A stretch of 64,000 bases of DNA from assembly GCF_002787055.1 (NCBI RefSeq), contig NZ_CP024808.1, positions 248,001-312,000 on the forward strand, in the 5' to 3' direction. Shown here one piece after another: positions 16,054 to 25,500 of this stretch. Origin of the DNA: Candidatus Nitrosotenuis aquarius. Its GTDB lineage: Archaea; Thermoproteota; Nitrososphaeria; Nitrososphaerales; Nitrosopumilaceae. The notes under the pieces were generated by a model that was given only the letters and a program-made list of their open reading frames with translations, made no database searches and was not told the DNA's origin. Each line of letters opens with the position of its first letter. Within the stretch, counting starts at the first letter, position 1. Both the position numbers and the translations under genes were made by a program.

Positions 16054-16683
16054 ATGAAAAAAATAATCACAATTGCATCTGCTGGAGCAATTGCAGTGGT
16101 AATTGGTTTAATTGTATTCTTGCAAACTCCTGCGACAGAACCCGTACTGGAAAAAACCGAATCCAAATATGTTGAAGTCAATTTATTATTAAAACAAAAG
16201 CTAGTAGAACACCAAATCAAAATGTCATCTCCAATCAAACTCTCTGAACCGGACGATGTCGAAAAATATTGCTCGTTTTTCACATCTGAAGAAAAGCAAC
16301 AACTGGTTCAATATTGCACTTCGACTGAATTAAAGGATCAAAATGATGTCTTTCTTGGAAACATTCACATGGTTGGCACCAAGGATGAGCCAAAAATCGT
16401 ACTGGCGTTAATTCAAACCGACAACTCTACATCACAACTTGATTCAGTCAAGTCTGTCTTTGCAATAGTATCGGATAACGTCGTCTGTGATTGTTGGGCA
16501 CAACAAAAGCCTGGCGGCCTTGACAGTATTGGCCAGTGGGTGGATGGCCTGTACCAATTCCACCAAGGAAACGTCAAGCCGCACAGCAAATCAAATCCTG
16601 TTTTTCTTGATGGCAAATCCATACAACTAGAGATAACTACGAATGAAGCGGGTTATCTTTGGCAGTTTTTTATATACTCCTAG
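16054..16683 (+). CDS. Membrane-anchored extracytoplasmic hypothetical protein
   Basis: 209 aa. An N-terminal helix IITIASAGAIAVVIGLIVFL (about 4-23) precedes a soluble domain with Cys at EKYCSFF, VQYCTSTE and the CDCW motif in NVVCDCWAQQKPGGLDSIGQWVDGLYQFHQG. Residues VFAIVSDN and the C-terminal ITTNEAGYLWQFFIYS suggest a mixed alpha-beta domain facing outside. I do not recognise the family. It sits alone between DUF192 and the histidine kinase, 40 nt and 57 nt from its neighbours, and the conserved palindrome at 16686 starts right after its stop. Confidence 0.7.
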   Translation: MKKIITIASAGAIAVVIGLIVFLQTPATEPVLEKTESKYVEVNLLLKQKLVEHQIKMSSPIKLSEPDDVEKYCSFFTSEEKQQLVQYCTSTELKDQNDVFLGNIHMVGTKDEPKIVLALIQTDNSTSQLDSVKSVFAIVSDNVVCDCWAQQKPGGLDSIGQWVDGLYQFHQGNVKPHSKSNPVFLDGKSIQLEITTNEAGYLWQFFIYS

Positions 16684-16685
16684 TT

Positions 16686-16704
16686 TGTCCGTTTTGAACA
16701 GACA
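16686..16704. promoter_or_regulatory. 19-bp palindromic operator candidate (copy 1)
   Basis: TGTCCGTTTTGAACAGACA: 8-bp arms around TTG, with one C/T departure from perfect symmetry. The same element with perfect arms is at 57325-57343. It lies 36 nt before the kinase start at 16741, just upstream of a TTATTATTT TATA-like box (16710-16718), the usual place for an archaeal activator site. Confidence 0.6.
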
Positions 16705-16740
16705 GTACGTTATTATTTCATCAATGTCAGTGAGTTTGGT

Positions 16741-17631
16741 TTGGGGGAATTGGAGTCTGTAGTAGAGCCTAGAATTTCGGATCCATTATTATCAAAAATT
16801 ACAAAACTGGAAAAAGAGAGGCAAGATCTGATCCAAAAAACCTCATCCCAAAACCGCATGATTATAGCATATGAGAGAAAACTATCCCAGTTTGACGCAA
16901 TCAAAGAACAGCGTGACTGGCTCTTAGAAGAAATGACTAAGAAAATCAGCGAACTGAGTCACTTCCAGACAGAACTATTCAAGGCAGAGCGATTATCTGC
17001 AATAGGAGAAATGTCTGCCCGATTGGCTCACGACATGCGAAATCCTCTAACAATAATCAAAAACTCTATTGAGCTAGTCAAGCTAAAACATGCTGAGCAG
17101 ATTCCGTCTGATTTGTATCGACTGTTCATTTCGATAGAAAATGCTTCATCCAGGTTGGTTTTTCAGCTTGATGATGTTCTTAATTTTGTTAGAAGCTCGC
17201 CTCTTGATTCCACATCAAATTTTCTGTCAGATATATTGGAAGAATCCCTATCTGAAATTGTCATTCCGGATCAAATCACAATACAAAAACCAACAAAAGA
17301 TGTTTCATTGTTCTGTGATGCCGAAAAAATAAAGGCAGTATTTACAAATCTGATTGTCAATGCAATTCAGGCAATGGATAATTACGGCAATATTACGATA
17401 CAATTTGGAGAGACCGACACCGAAGTAACGTTTACGGTTCAAGATTCCGGCCCAGGCATACCTGATTCGGTACTTGAAAAGATCTTCGAGCCTCTCTTTA
17501 CCACAAAATCGCGTGGAACAGGACTTGGACTGCCTGCAGTAAAAATGATCATACAGCAGCATCAAGGAACAATAAGTGTCTCTAACAAGCCGACTACATT
17601 TCTAGTTGTTCTGCCAAAAAAATCCAACTAG
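16741..17631 (+). CDS. Soluble histidine kinase with coiled-coil N-terminus
   Basis: 296 aa from TTG 16741, at the spacing of a leaderless start from the TTATTATTT box. Residues 15-75 are a coiled coil, then HisKA with RLAHDMRNPLTIIKNSIELVK (phosphoacceptor His near residue 98), and HATPase motifs NLIVNAIQAMDNYG, DSGPGIPDSVLEKIFEPLFTTKSRGTGLGLPAVK. There is no membrane helix and no PAS or GAF domain, so its signal must be internal or come through partner proteins. The TauE-like permease gene begins 37 nt after its stop. The kinase at 54676 is a close relative of the same soluble type. Confidence 0.9.
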   Translation: MGELESVVEPRISDPLLSKITKLEKERQDLIQKTSSQNRMIIAYERKLSQFDAIKEQRDWLLEEMTKKISELSHFQTELFKAERLSAIGEMSARLAHDMRNPLTIIKNSIELVKLKHAEQIPSDLYRLFISIENASSRLVFQLDDVLNFVRSSPLDSTSNFLSDILEESLSEIVIPDQITIQKPTKDVSLFCDAEKIKAVFTNLIVNAIQAMDNYGNITIQFGETDTEVTFTVQDSGPGIPDSVLEKIFEPLFTTKSRGTGLGLPAVKMIIQQHQGTISVSNKPTTFLVVLPKKSN

Positions 17632-17668
17632 GACAAGATTCAAAAACTAATTCAATCCTATAGCAAAA

Positions 17669-18421
17669 ATGTTTGAAAATCTGTGGCTAATCCCACTTGG
17701 CTTTGTGGCGGGTGTGATTGGATCTATTGTTGGTCTTGGGGGTGGAATTGTAGTCGTCCCAGTGTTGACAATTCTTGGTATTCCTCATACTGTTGCGTCC
17801 AGCAGTAGTCTGTTTGCAGCATTCAGCAATTCCGTAGCATCCACAGCTTCATACGCAAAGCAAAAACGAATTGACTACAAAAGTGGACTCCGTTTAGGAT
17901 TGTTTTCTATTCCAGGAACAATCCTTGGCGCAATTTTGTCTGGGCAGGTAACATCAGATGTCTTCAAGATATTGTTTGGTGTGGTTCTTGTTGCATCGTG
18001 TTACTATCTGTTTGTTAAGAGAAATTTAGGATCCCAACAAGGTAATATTTCTGCAAAAATGTTGACAGTGTCTTCTGGAGCTAGCTTTTTTGCAGGAATT
18101 TTGTCAAGCTTTTTTGGGATTGGGGGTGGAATTATCTTTGTCCCATTAATGATAATTGGACTTGGAATTGCAGTCAAAAACGCTACTGCCACATCGCAAT
18201 TAATTTTGTTGTTTTCATCAGCTGCCGGAATGATAACTCATGCTTTGCTAGGTCATGCTAATTTTGAATATTCTGTTTTATTGTCAATAGGTGCATTTGC
18301 AGGAGGTCTAGTCGGTGCAAGACTATCTCTTGAAATAAAAGAAAACAAGATTAGGATTCTAATAATATTAGTCATTTTGGCTGCAGCGATCAAGCTTTTC
18401 TTGGACGCACTTGGTATTTGA
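17669..18421 (+). CDS. TauE/SafE-family permease
   Basis: 250 aa with about eight hydrophobic segments. Two family repeats are clear: LGFVAGVIGSIVGLGGGIVVVPVLTILGIP (about 7-36) and SFFAGILSSFFGIGGGIIFVPLMIIGLGI (about 139-166), each with the G-x-GGG-x-xxxP signature. The family moves organic sulfonates, sulfite, thiosulfate or other anions; the substrate here cannot be told. It follows the histidine kinase by 37 nt on the same strand, a likely operon, so its expression may follow the kinase and the palindrome upstream. Confidence 0.9.
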   Translation: MFENLWLIPLGFVAGVIGSIVGLGGGIVVVPVLTILGIPHTVASSSSLFAAFSNSVASTASYAKQKRIDYKSGLRLGLFSIPGTILGAILSGQVTSDVFKILFGVVLVASCYYLFVKRNLGSQQGNISAKMLTVSSGASFFAGILSSFFGIGGGIIFVPLMIIGLGIAVKNATATSQLILLFSSAAGMITHALLGHANFEYSVLLSIGAFAGGLVGARLSLEIKENKIRILIILVILAAAIKLFLDALGI

Positions 18422-18455
18422 TTAAGGATATAATCAGGTGTCTTGATTATTTGAT

Positions 18456-18608
18456 ATGGTAAAATTTGATGGAATCAGAATGCAAGAGCTGATCTCAGTT
18501 CAAGATCCAGACAAAGACGGCGGCATCACCTTGGTATTTCAGGGAAACCGATTTTTACACATCAAAATCAAGGATGGCAAACTAGAGACAGTTTCCGTTC
18601 CAGAATGA
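18456..18608 (+). CDS. 50-aa small protein
   Basis: ATG 18456 to TGA 18606-18608. The product begins MVKFDGIRMQELISVQDPDKD and ends with FHIK-like strand residues KIKDGKLETVSVPE; the alternation suggests a small beta fold. A TATA-like GGATATAATC lies about 30 nt upstream of the ATG. It follows the permease by 34 nt and faces the convergent MaoC-like gene one nt away. I do not recognise a family. Confidence 0.55.
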   Translation: MVKFDGIRMQELISVQDPDKDGGITLVFQGNRFLHIKIKDGKLETVSVPE

Positions 18609-18609
18609 A

Positions 18610-19056
18610 TTATCTTGGCGGCTCTTTTTTAATTCTGTACAGGTTTTTCTTTGCTATTACAACTATGTCGCCGTTCTCCTTTTTACCTTCAAAATCAACT
18701 ACTATGATGCCGAATTCATCGTCTTGGTCTTTTTTGTCTGATATTGTATATTTAATTTTGAGAATTTCGTCTATGTACAGTGGTTTTAGGAATCTGGCAT
18801 TTCTGTTTTCCCAGCCTGGGTCGCCATCCATTCCGTATAACAAAATCATGTTTCCATAGATCTGGCTTAGCCTGGTGAATTCGCCCTCCATCCTTGCGAT
18901 TATTGCACGGCCTGAAACAATACTGCTGTATTCATCGTCATCAAATATTGTATTTTTTATTCTGGCAAACGCCAAGTATGATTCAAGTTCTTTTTTGGAA
19001 AACGTGCATGTGGAAAAATACTCGTCTCCTACTTTGAGATCGGAAAATTTTTTCAT
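18610..19056 (-). CDS. MaoC-like hot-dog dehydratase
   Basis: 148 aa. It opens FSDLKVGDEYFSTCTFSKKELESYLAFARIKN, the usual N-terminal MaoC strand and helix, and continues SGRAIIARMEGEFTRLSQIYGNMILLYGMD (hot-dog helix), GDPGWENRNARFLKPLYIDEILKIKYTISDKK. The FLKPLYIDEIL segment matches the xFxxPVxxGDxL of MaoC-type (R)-specific enoyl-CoA hydratases, although the standard catalytic Asp-His pair is not obvious. It starts directly after the stop of the tandem-SDR gene (no spacing), so the two are one operon, and the pair may handle a hydroxyacyl substrate. Confidence 0.7.
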   Translation of the reverse strand: MKKFSDLKVGDEYFSTCTFSKKELESYLAFARIKNTIFDDDEYSSIVSGRAIIARMEGEFTRLSQIYGNMILLYGMDGDPGWENRNARFLKPLYIDEILKIKYTISDKKDQDDEFGIIVVDFEGKKENGDIVVIAKKNLYRIKKEPPR

Positions 19057-20832
19057 CTAGTCTCTTGTCTCGTCAACACAGAATATTACTTCTGATGATC
19101 TTCGTGCAGGATCGGTGACAAAGTAATTCAATGCATTTGCAATTTTTGAATTGTCTCCGTCTTTTCCATCGATGCTTCCAGGCAAGACCAAAAATGATCT
19201 GATGTTGGATTTGAGCACGTCGCTTAACTCTTGGTTTACCGTGGTTGCAAATGGTCTTAGTGCTCCTCTGAATACTTCTACTCGTGCTCTGTCTGCGCCA
19301 GAAACCTTTGGTCCTGCTGGTAGGTCTGGGCCTATTACCATGACTGTTGCTTTTGCACCCTTGTACAACCTTGGGTCTTTTTTGCCCCCGGGAACAAATG
19401 TTTCAAGGGCCGTTTGGATTACTGTTGCTGGCGTGTTTATGAACTTGTCAACCAGACCGTCCCAGCTATTTCTTGATAATTCGGTGATTTTGAGGTTTGA
19501 TGGGACTTTGCCTGTCATGTATACTAGAGTGGATAGTTTTCCTACTGTTTTTGCAGTGTTTAGCCATCTCTGTACCTCGGCTTGGTTTGTGAAATCAATC
19601 ACGTGACTATGGAATTTTGAGCTAATCGAGTCTTGCAGTTCTTTTGGCGCAGAATTTGAGATAAAGCATACTGCCTTTCCACCATTTTTCTCTATATGCT
19701 GTGCCAAAAATTCCGCCCTCTCAGAGTCTTGCTTGTCTGTTGCGTCTATTGCAAACACTACTACTTCTGATGCAAAGCTTGGTTGTGCATGTGGTGTAGT
19801 GGTTGCAATATGTGGTTTTACTGGATAAAAGACTCTGTCTCCTGGGATTACTTTGCCGTTTAGAATTTTTCCAATGTCATCGTCTGCAAGTGTGAGCACT
19901 GTCTGCGCTACCTGCGTCTGTGATAGAAATTGCTTGTCTGCAATCATAAACGATGTGTTCTTTTGAACTTTTTCTGCAATCTCTTGAATTTTAGCAAGAA
20001 GCTTTCTTAGGGTATCTGCAATTTTTTGCACGTCTCCGCCTTTTACTTTGACAACTGCTTCGGCGGCCTTTGTGATTCCCTCACTAGTTGTCTTTTCATC
20101 TTCTCCAAGTAAGCCGACAATGTCCTTGTTTGCAATTTCTACTTCAGATGGGGTCAGATCCTCAAACCCACTAACTCGTAAAAATTCGGCTGCAGCCTTT
20201 GGATATACTGTTTTGTAAATTCTGTCGGAGTGAACCGGCCCCGGGTTTGTTGCAATCGATACTATTCCTTTTTCGACTAGCTCCCACGACATTGCCTCGG
20301 AAAGTCTGTTCTTTGCTCCCTGTGCTGCAGTGTAGGGACTACGGAAACGATATGGTCTTTGTTCATATGGTTTTTCTTCTGTAAAGAATGTCGAAATTGT
20401 TACAATCTTTGCACCCGGCTTCATCACCTTGAGTGCCTGAACTGACGTCCAAAATGTGCCAGTCAGGTGTATTCCGACTGCACTTTTGAATTCGTCTAGT
20501 GGTGAATTTGCAAAACACGTGACTGGTCCTGAAACGCCCGCATTATTTACTACGACATCTACAAACGTTCCTGATTTCTGCAGGCTGTCGTACATTTGTG
20601 AGACGCCTGCTTCGTCACTGACGTCTACTCCTGGGAACAGCCAAACTTTGGCATTGCTTTTTACACGATTAATTATCTCGTCTAAGATCTTTTTTGTATC
20701 TTCTAGGGGTTCTTTTCTTCTGCCTAAAATTATGATGCTTGCACCGTTTTCGGCAAACAATTTTGCAACTGTCTGACCAATACCCGTACCGCTACCGGTG
20801 ACTAGAACGACTTTATTTTGAAATTTTAACAT
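19057..20832 (-). CDS. Tandem short-chain dehydrogenase/reductase protein
   Basis: 591 aa holding two Rossmann units. The N-terminal unit (about 1-240) has VVLVTGSGTGIGQTVAKLFAENG (cofactor G-x-x-x-G-x-G), VNNAGVSGP and a catalytic-region SPYTAAQGAKNRL where the classical Y-x-x-x-K is Y-T-A-A-Q, so the catalytic Lys is replaced by Gln. The C-terminal unit (about 350-591) is degenerate, with no glycine motif and no YxxxK. A helical linker (about 240-320) joins them. The start lies about 30 nt from a TAAATAATA box. It is coupled to the MaoC-like gene downstream. Substrate unknown. Confidence 0.8.
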   Translation of the reverse strand: MLKFQNKVVLVTGSGTGIGQTVAKLFAENGASIIILGRRKEPLEDTKKILDEIINRVKSNAKVWLFPGVDVSDEAGVSQMYDSLQKSGTFVDVVVNNAGVSGPVTCFANSPLDEFKSAVGIHLTGTFWTSVQALKVMKPGAKIVTISTFFTEEKPYEQRPYRFRSPYTAAQGAKNRLSEAMSWELVEKGIVSIATNPGPVHSDRIYKTVYPKAAAEFLRVSGFEDLTPSEVEIANKDIVGLLGEDEKTTSEGITKAAEAVVKVKGGDVQKIADTLRKLLAKIQEIAEKVQKNTSFMIADKQFLSQTQVAQTVLTLADDDIGKILNGKVIPGDRVFYPVKPHIATTTPHAQPSFASEVVVFAIDATDKQDSERAEFLAQHIEKNGGKAVCFISNSAPKELQDSISSKFHSHVIDFTNQAEVQRWLNTAKTVGKLSTLVYMTGKVPSNLKITELSRNSWDGLVDKFINTPATVIQTALETFVPGGKKDPRLYKGAKATVMVIGPDLPAGPKVSGADRARVEVFRGALRPFATTVNQELSDVLKSNIRSFLVLPGSIDGKDGDNSKIANALNYFVTDPARRSSEVIFCVDETRD

Positions 20833-20906
20833 GGATCTGACATTTGACTTGTATTATTTATGTGGATCAATTCGATATCAAATCTTTACTAAAAGGGGGA
20901 TTTTTC

Positions 20907-20918
20907 ACCCTTAAACTA
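20907..20918 (+). repeat. 12-bp inverted repeat, left end of island
   Basis: CACCCTTAAACT here is the exact reverse complement of 27555-27566. The two copies lie just outside the first and last island genes. A local AAGGG...CCCTT pair also exists around this copy, so part of the match may reflect a hairpin or promoter element. Confidence 0.45.
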
Positions 20919-21006
20919 GAGATTTTGTATATGTTGATAACTTGTAATTTTATTCATAATCTGACTTGTTGAAATCAAAAATTCACTCACGTACTAATTT
21001 GTATAT

Positions 21007-21840
21007 CTAATTTGGATTTTCAGTATGGTGTCCACCTATCAACGTGTATATGCGATCAGGATAGTGGCAGACTATGTTGAAACGTGTTTGAATCTCTTTT
21101 GTCACTAGATCAGATTCTGCCCCTCTCCACACGTATGGTGAGAAAAACCCTGAGTCACATGATGCTAACAAAAATGAATAATTCTGCTGTTTGCAAAAAT
21201 TATCTTTGGCAGTAATTACTTCTGCCAGTACTCGTTGATCAGGTGCATTTGGATATTTTCTCATAAAACGTTCAATTTGTTTGAATTCCAATTCGACCTG
21301 AGAATAATGTGCATAAAATGCTTCATCTTTCTGTTCATCTTTCCAGTTTGGTGCCGTGTCGGTAGGTTTTGCTCGATCCTTTGTTTGTTGTAATCTTTTG
21401 TATTTTTGATTATATTGTGGATAAAGTGTATGCTTGATGTACTTGGCCATGCTATCGACCTTTTTGAGATTTCTTTGAACTTCATGTTCTGGTAGTCTTA
21501 CATGGATTACGCTTGCCAATAATGCTCTCATTTTGTAGTCGCATGAATTTATGATTGCAACCGCTTTTTCAAAAAATATTCTACGTAGCGAAATATTCAT
21601 TTTATTATTGCCGATAAAAACATCTTTTACTGCTCTTGATAATACCAAAAATGCTTCTGATTTAACTCTGGGTACGATAATGCCTAATTTGTCCTGTTGT
21701 CTTTTTCTAAAAACACTGAACAGCCGTCTTGACTGATCATAATATTGATGTTTTATCGGAATATTTTGTTCCCTGACGTTTGCAATTATACTAGCTGCAA
21801 CAATAACATTAGTGTCAATTGCTACCTTCGGATTCTGCAA
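21007..21840 (-). CDS. PIN-domain nuclease-like protein
   Basis: 277 aa. Motif 1 is VAIDTNVIVAASI (Asp 8), then VKSEAFLVLSRAV with the second acidic residue (about 60), a late DQRVLAEVITAKD (about 205-217) and LLASCDSGFFSPY (about 225), giving the Asp/Glu set of PIN ribonucleases. A charged helical insertion rich in Lys, Gln and Tyr (about 120-190) makes it twice the size of VapC toxins. The ATG lies inside the end of the upstream gene (26-nt overlap), the classic arrangement of toxin-antitoxin pairs. It is the last gene of the island. Target and toxicity are inferred only. Confidence 0.7.
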   Translation of the reverse strand: MQNPKVAIDTNVIVAASIIANVREQNIPIKHQYYDQSRRLFSVFRKRQQDKLGIIVPRVKSEAFLVLSRAVKDVFIGNNKMNISLRRIFFEKAVAIINSCDYKMRALLASVIHVRLPEHEVQRNLKKVDSMAKYIKHTLYPQYNQKYKRLQQTKDRAKPTDTAPNWKDEQKDEAFYAHYSQVELEFKQIERFMRKYPNAPDQRVLAEVITAKDNFCKQQNYSFLLASCDSGFFSPYVWRGAESDLVTKEIQTRFNIVCHYPDRIYTLIGGHHTENPN

Positions 21841-22348
21841 CGATTATTTCTTGATCTTCTGGTATATCTAAGGTTTTCATTAACTCTGTGAAGTTGGTCT
21901 TCCATGTATCGGTATTTATTAATTCCTTATTGGCTTCTGGTTTTTCAATTAGATTAGTACTTACAGCTTTGTTTCTGAGGTCAATGATTTTTCTTAACAT
22001 GTTATCTATAGAAGATCGGCTTATTGTACTTGATTCTGCAATATCAAGAATATTTTTAATAGTTGGAAATAGAATTAATGAGTCTTCTGCAATTTTTGGA
22101 TTGTCTTTCATTATTTGTGAATTTTTGAATCTATCTTCCACTCTATCTAAAATTAATTCTACGTTTCGTGCAGCTTGATAAAAGTAAAAGCTATCATTAT
22201 TTGGATTTTCTAACCATTTGGCTTGGATTTGGTTTATTGTTTCACGTAGCTTCTTGAAGAGATTTAGGATAGAAAGATCTACTTTACCCGTGTTTTCCAT
22301 ACTATTTAGTGAATCTTCAATCTCTTGAAATAAGTGGGGATTCGTCAT
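21815..22348 (-). CDS. Helical partner of the PIN protein (putative antitoxin or adaptor)
   Basis: 177 aa, almost wholly alpha-helical: MTNPHLFQEIEDSLNSMEN, then FKKLRETINQIQAKW, a YFYQAARNVELILDRVEDRF helix, and MLRKIIDLRNKAVSTN. The C-terminus is acidic (DIPEDQEIIVAESEGSN). No DNA-binding motif is obvious. A TATA-like CAATATAATAG lies about 30 nt before its ATG, suggesting its own leaderless promoter and one message with the PIN gene, which it overlaps by 26 nt. The arrangement suggests a PIN partner. No family is recognised. Confidence 0.6.
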   Translation of the reverse strand: MTNPHLFQEIEDSLNSMENTGKVDLSILNLFKKLRETINQIQAKWLENPNNDSFYFYQAARNVELILDRVEDRFKNSQIMKDNPKIAEDSLILFPTIKNILDIAESSTISRSSIDNMLRKIIDLRNKAVSTNLIEKPEANKELINTDTWKTNFTELMKTLDIPEDQEIIVAESEGSN

Positions 22349-22533
22349 TGGGGATCTACTACCTTTTTCCTGCTATTATATTGTTTTTCAAATAGATAAG
22401 GCACACCATCAATATTCACACCTGATATTAAACAAAATTACCAACTATTATTTGGGCTTTCATTAGACTATTTTAAGATTAAGCAACACTAATCCCTTTG
22501 AGTGTTCAAAACGCACAACATTGAATCGCATGT

Positions 22534-25500
22534 TCATACTTTACGTGCCTCTATGAAAGTAAATGTTCCATTTTCGTAATCTTCGTAGATCTCAAAACCT
22601 TCCTGCTGTAGGAATTGACGTATTTCTTTCAATCTACCATTAACTGCATGTGATGTTTCTGAAATGAAAAGAAAGCCATTGGTAGCTAGGCATCTTCTTG
22701 CTTCTTTAATGTAGTCTTGCCAATTTCTACTCATTAGAGAAAGAGAAAACACTATGACATCCAAGCTCCCGTCGTGTAATGGAACTGATTGTAGATCACA
22801 AGAAGTAATTCTTTCGCTAATAGCAACATGATCAAAACTGTGGACCCTGTCTCCTACTGATTCCATGATCATTGCCTCTCCACATCCAAAGTCACCAATC
22901 TCGAGTCTTGGTGATAGCTCATTGAGTCGTTTTATCCAATGTTCGTATGGAATGATGCTCCAAGTTTTTCTCGCCTCACGATATTGTCTATGATATTCCA
23001 ACCACTCTTCAGGATTTTTTAAGAATCTAGCATGGGTTGTTTCAGAATTTTCAGTGTTGATCCTTTGATTAAACTTCTCAAAATCTCCATACTTTTTGAT
23101 ACGTTGCTCTACTTGAACCGTAGAAAGTTCCACGTTAAGATCAGGTCTCCTTACAGTAGATATTTCGCCCCTTTCCAGTCGTTCAAGCCATCTAACAGCT
23201 TCTGTTGTAGCCTGTTCTGGTGAGATTAGATTCTTTTCAGGAAGTCTGCCGTCTACAGCACAGTCAGCAAGTGTTTTCTTGAATTTTATTCTGTCAAGCT
23301 TGAGCTGATCATACGGATAACCAGCTATGCTAGCTTTAATGATGTACACATGAACGACATCTTTTATTTGACCACGTCTAACCAATCTTCCAAGTATCTG
23401 TTGATATTGTGCGTTAGTCCAAGGTAATGTGTTCAAGATTAATCGATTACAGATCTCCTGTAATCCGTCTATTCCCGTAGAGATTGGTCTTGATGCAATC
23501 AACACTTGTACTTTTCTAGCAAGAAATTGCTTGAGACCGCTATGATCAGAGCCAGTATGACGAGCAAATGAATAGCCTGCATCACGTACCGCTAGTGATA
23601 TTTTTTCTATTATTTTTTCAACATATTCAGTATAGATTATCGTTTGACCTTCGATTAACTTGACAATTTCAGGTATTCTGGAATCTGTCAGAATTTGTTC
23701 TATTGATAACGGGTTACTTTTCAGCTGCTGTATTGTAATATTTGATGGTCGTGGAACTTCGACATCAACAGTTTTTGTATCTAATTGTATTGGATATTCA
23801 GGTAATTCTCTAATTGAAACATTGGATAACTTTTCGTACAGAGTTACAGCATTTGGAATAGTCGGTCTGGTTGCAACATCATCAAAGACTTTACCTGTGA
23901 TGAGTTCTAAGAGCGATCTCCCTTCTTGAAGATTATTTACTACTGGAGTTGCAGATATTCCAAGAACCTTCAAGTTTGGATTTCTTTTTCGTAATTCGGT
24001 CATCAAACCATCCAAATTCTGTCTCCTTGCACTTACATTAGCGTCTCGAATCTTTGAGAAATGAATCTCATCAAGTACTACAAAATCCACTTTCTGTTGT
24101 GCCAAGTTAGAAATGAGATTTGGTGAATAGGGCTGATTGAATTTATCATAGTTGAGAATTGCGTATTTGTATTTTGTCTCATCATATTTTACAAAAAACG
24201 AGTCTTTCCCAGATATTATCTCTGAATTAGGAAAGATTTCTAGTGTTTGATCTTTCCAGTGTTCTACCACATTATTAGGGCACACTATGACAGTGAGTCT
24301 GCTGTCTAATACACGGCTTGACAGTACTGCAGACAGAGTCTTCCCAGAGCCAGTTCCAGAAAAATTCCCAAATGAATTTTCTCGAGTCATCTTGTATGCA
24401 ACGTATAATTGCATTAAAAGAGGTGACTTTGGAAACGAATATTCTTCTGGAATTTGCAAATTTTTCATTCCATTGTAATCGGTCAGGAAGGTTTGAACTA
24501 CTTCATCATGAAATTTGTTCCCGTTTGTACCCTCATTTTTTATCTTGTTGACAGTTTCCATTTCATTCCTGAAGGCGTTTTTCCAGAGCTGGGCAAGTGA
24601 ATAATTGACATAGAATTTCATAGCTTCTTCATCCACGTTAATTGATTCGAGAAAACTTGTGTGTTTGAAGATGTTTTCTACGGATTCAACTGGTTTGTAT
24701 TCAAGAGGGTCTGAATCATCAATTAGATCCGCCAATTCTTCAATATTTGCAGCAGAAATTTCTTCATTGGTATCAGCCATGGGTGAATTGATTTCTATTA
24801 TCTGTGAAAAATCTGGAGGTAACTCATAATCTGAATTTACATAATCTTCTATAGCCTCCCTGCCAGCTTTTGTTTTGATAGCTTTAAGCATATCTTTAAA
24901 AAATTGATTATGTCTGTTACCTTCTCCGAGATTCAATAATCCCTTTCGATTGAGAAATGAATAGAGTACAGCTTCATCCCATTGGTAAATTATGCCGCTT
25001 TCAATCAATCCTTTCAAAAGGGATTTTATTTTATCAACAGACCAGCGACCATCGTCGTCTTTCCCGAGCCAATCTGTATAGCTGATCCATTGATCTCGGT
25101 AGGTCGCCTGAGGATTTCCGGGGATGTTTGAAGGTCGTTTTGTGCGTGAATAGTTGTACCATTCAGTAGCATTTTTGAGATTAAGGGATCTCACGAACTT
25201 TCTAGCATCATCGAACGGTAAGAATTTTCTATTCTGATGTGCTACTGTGAAAGTACCGAGCCAATCGCCAAAACCCCGCCATTCTTTTCTGTAAGTGTTA
25301 TTTGGATTTCCTGGGATATCGATTGGTCTGGCTCCGGATTTTGACCATTCTTTCCATTCTCTTCCATTTTTTAGTCCGAGTTTTCTTGCGAATTCCCTCG
25401 CATCCTTGAATGAACGATATTTTCTTTTGCTTGGTGCTATTGCGTTTGTACCTAGCCAATCGCCAAGACCTTTCCACTCACTTCCATAGACTAACTCAGG

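Noticed and set aside
20932-20973. Short ORF MLITCNFIHNLTC beyond the left repeat
   Set aside because: Only 13 codons; nothing supports translation.
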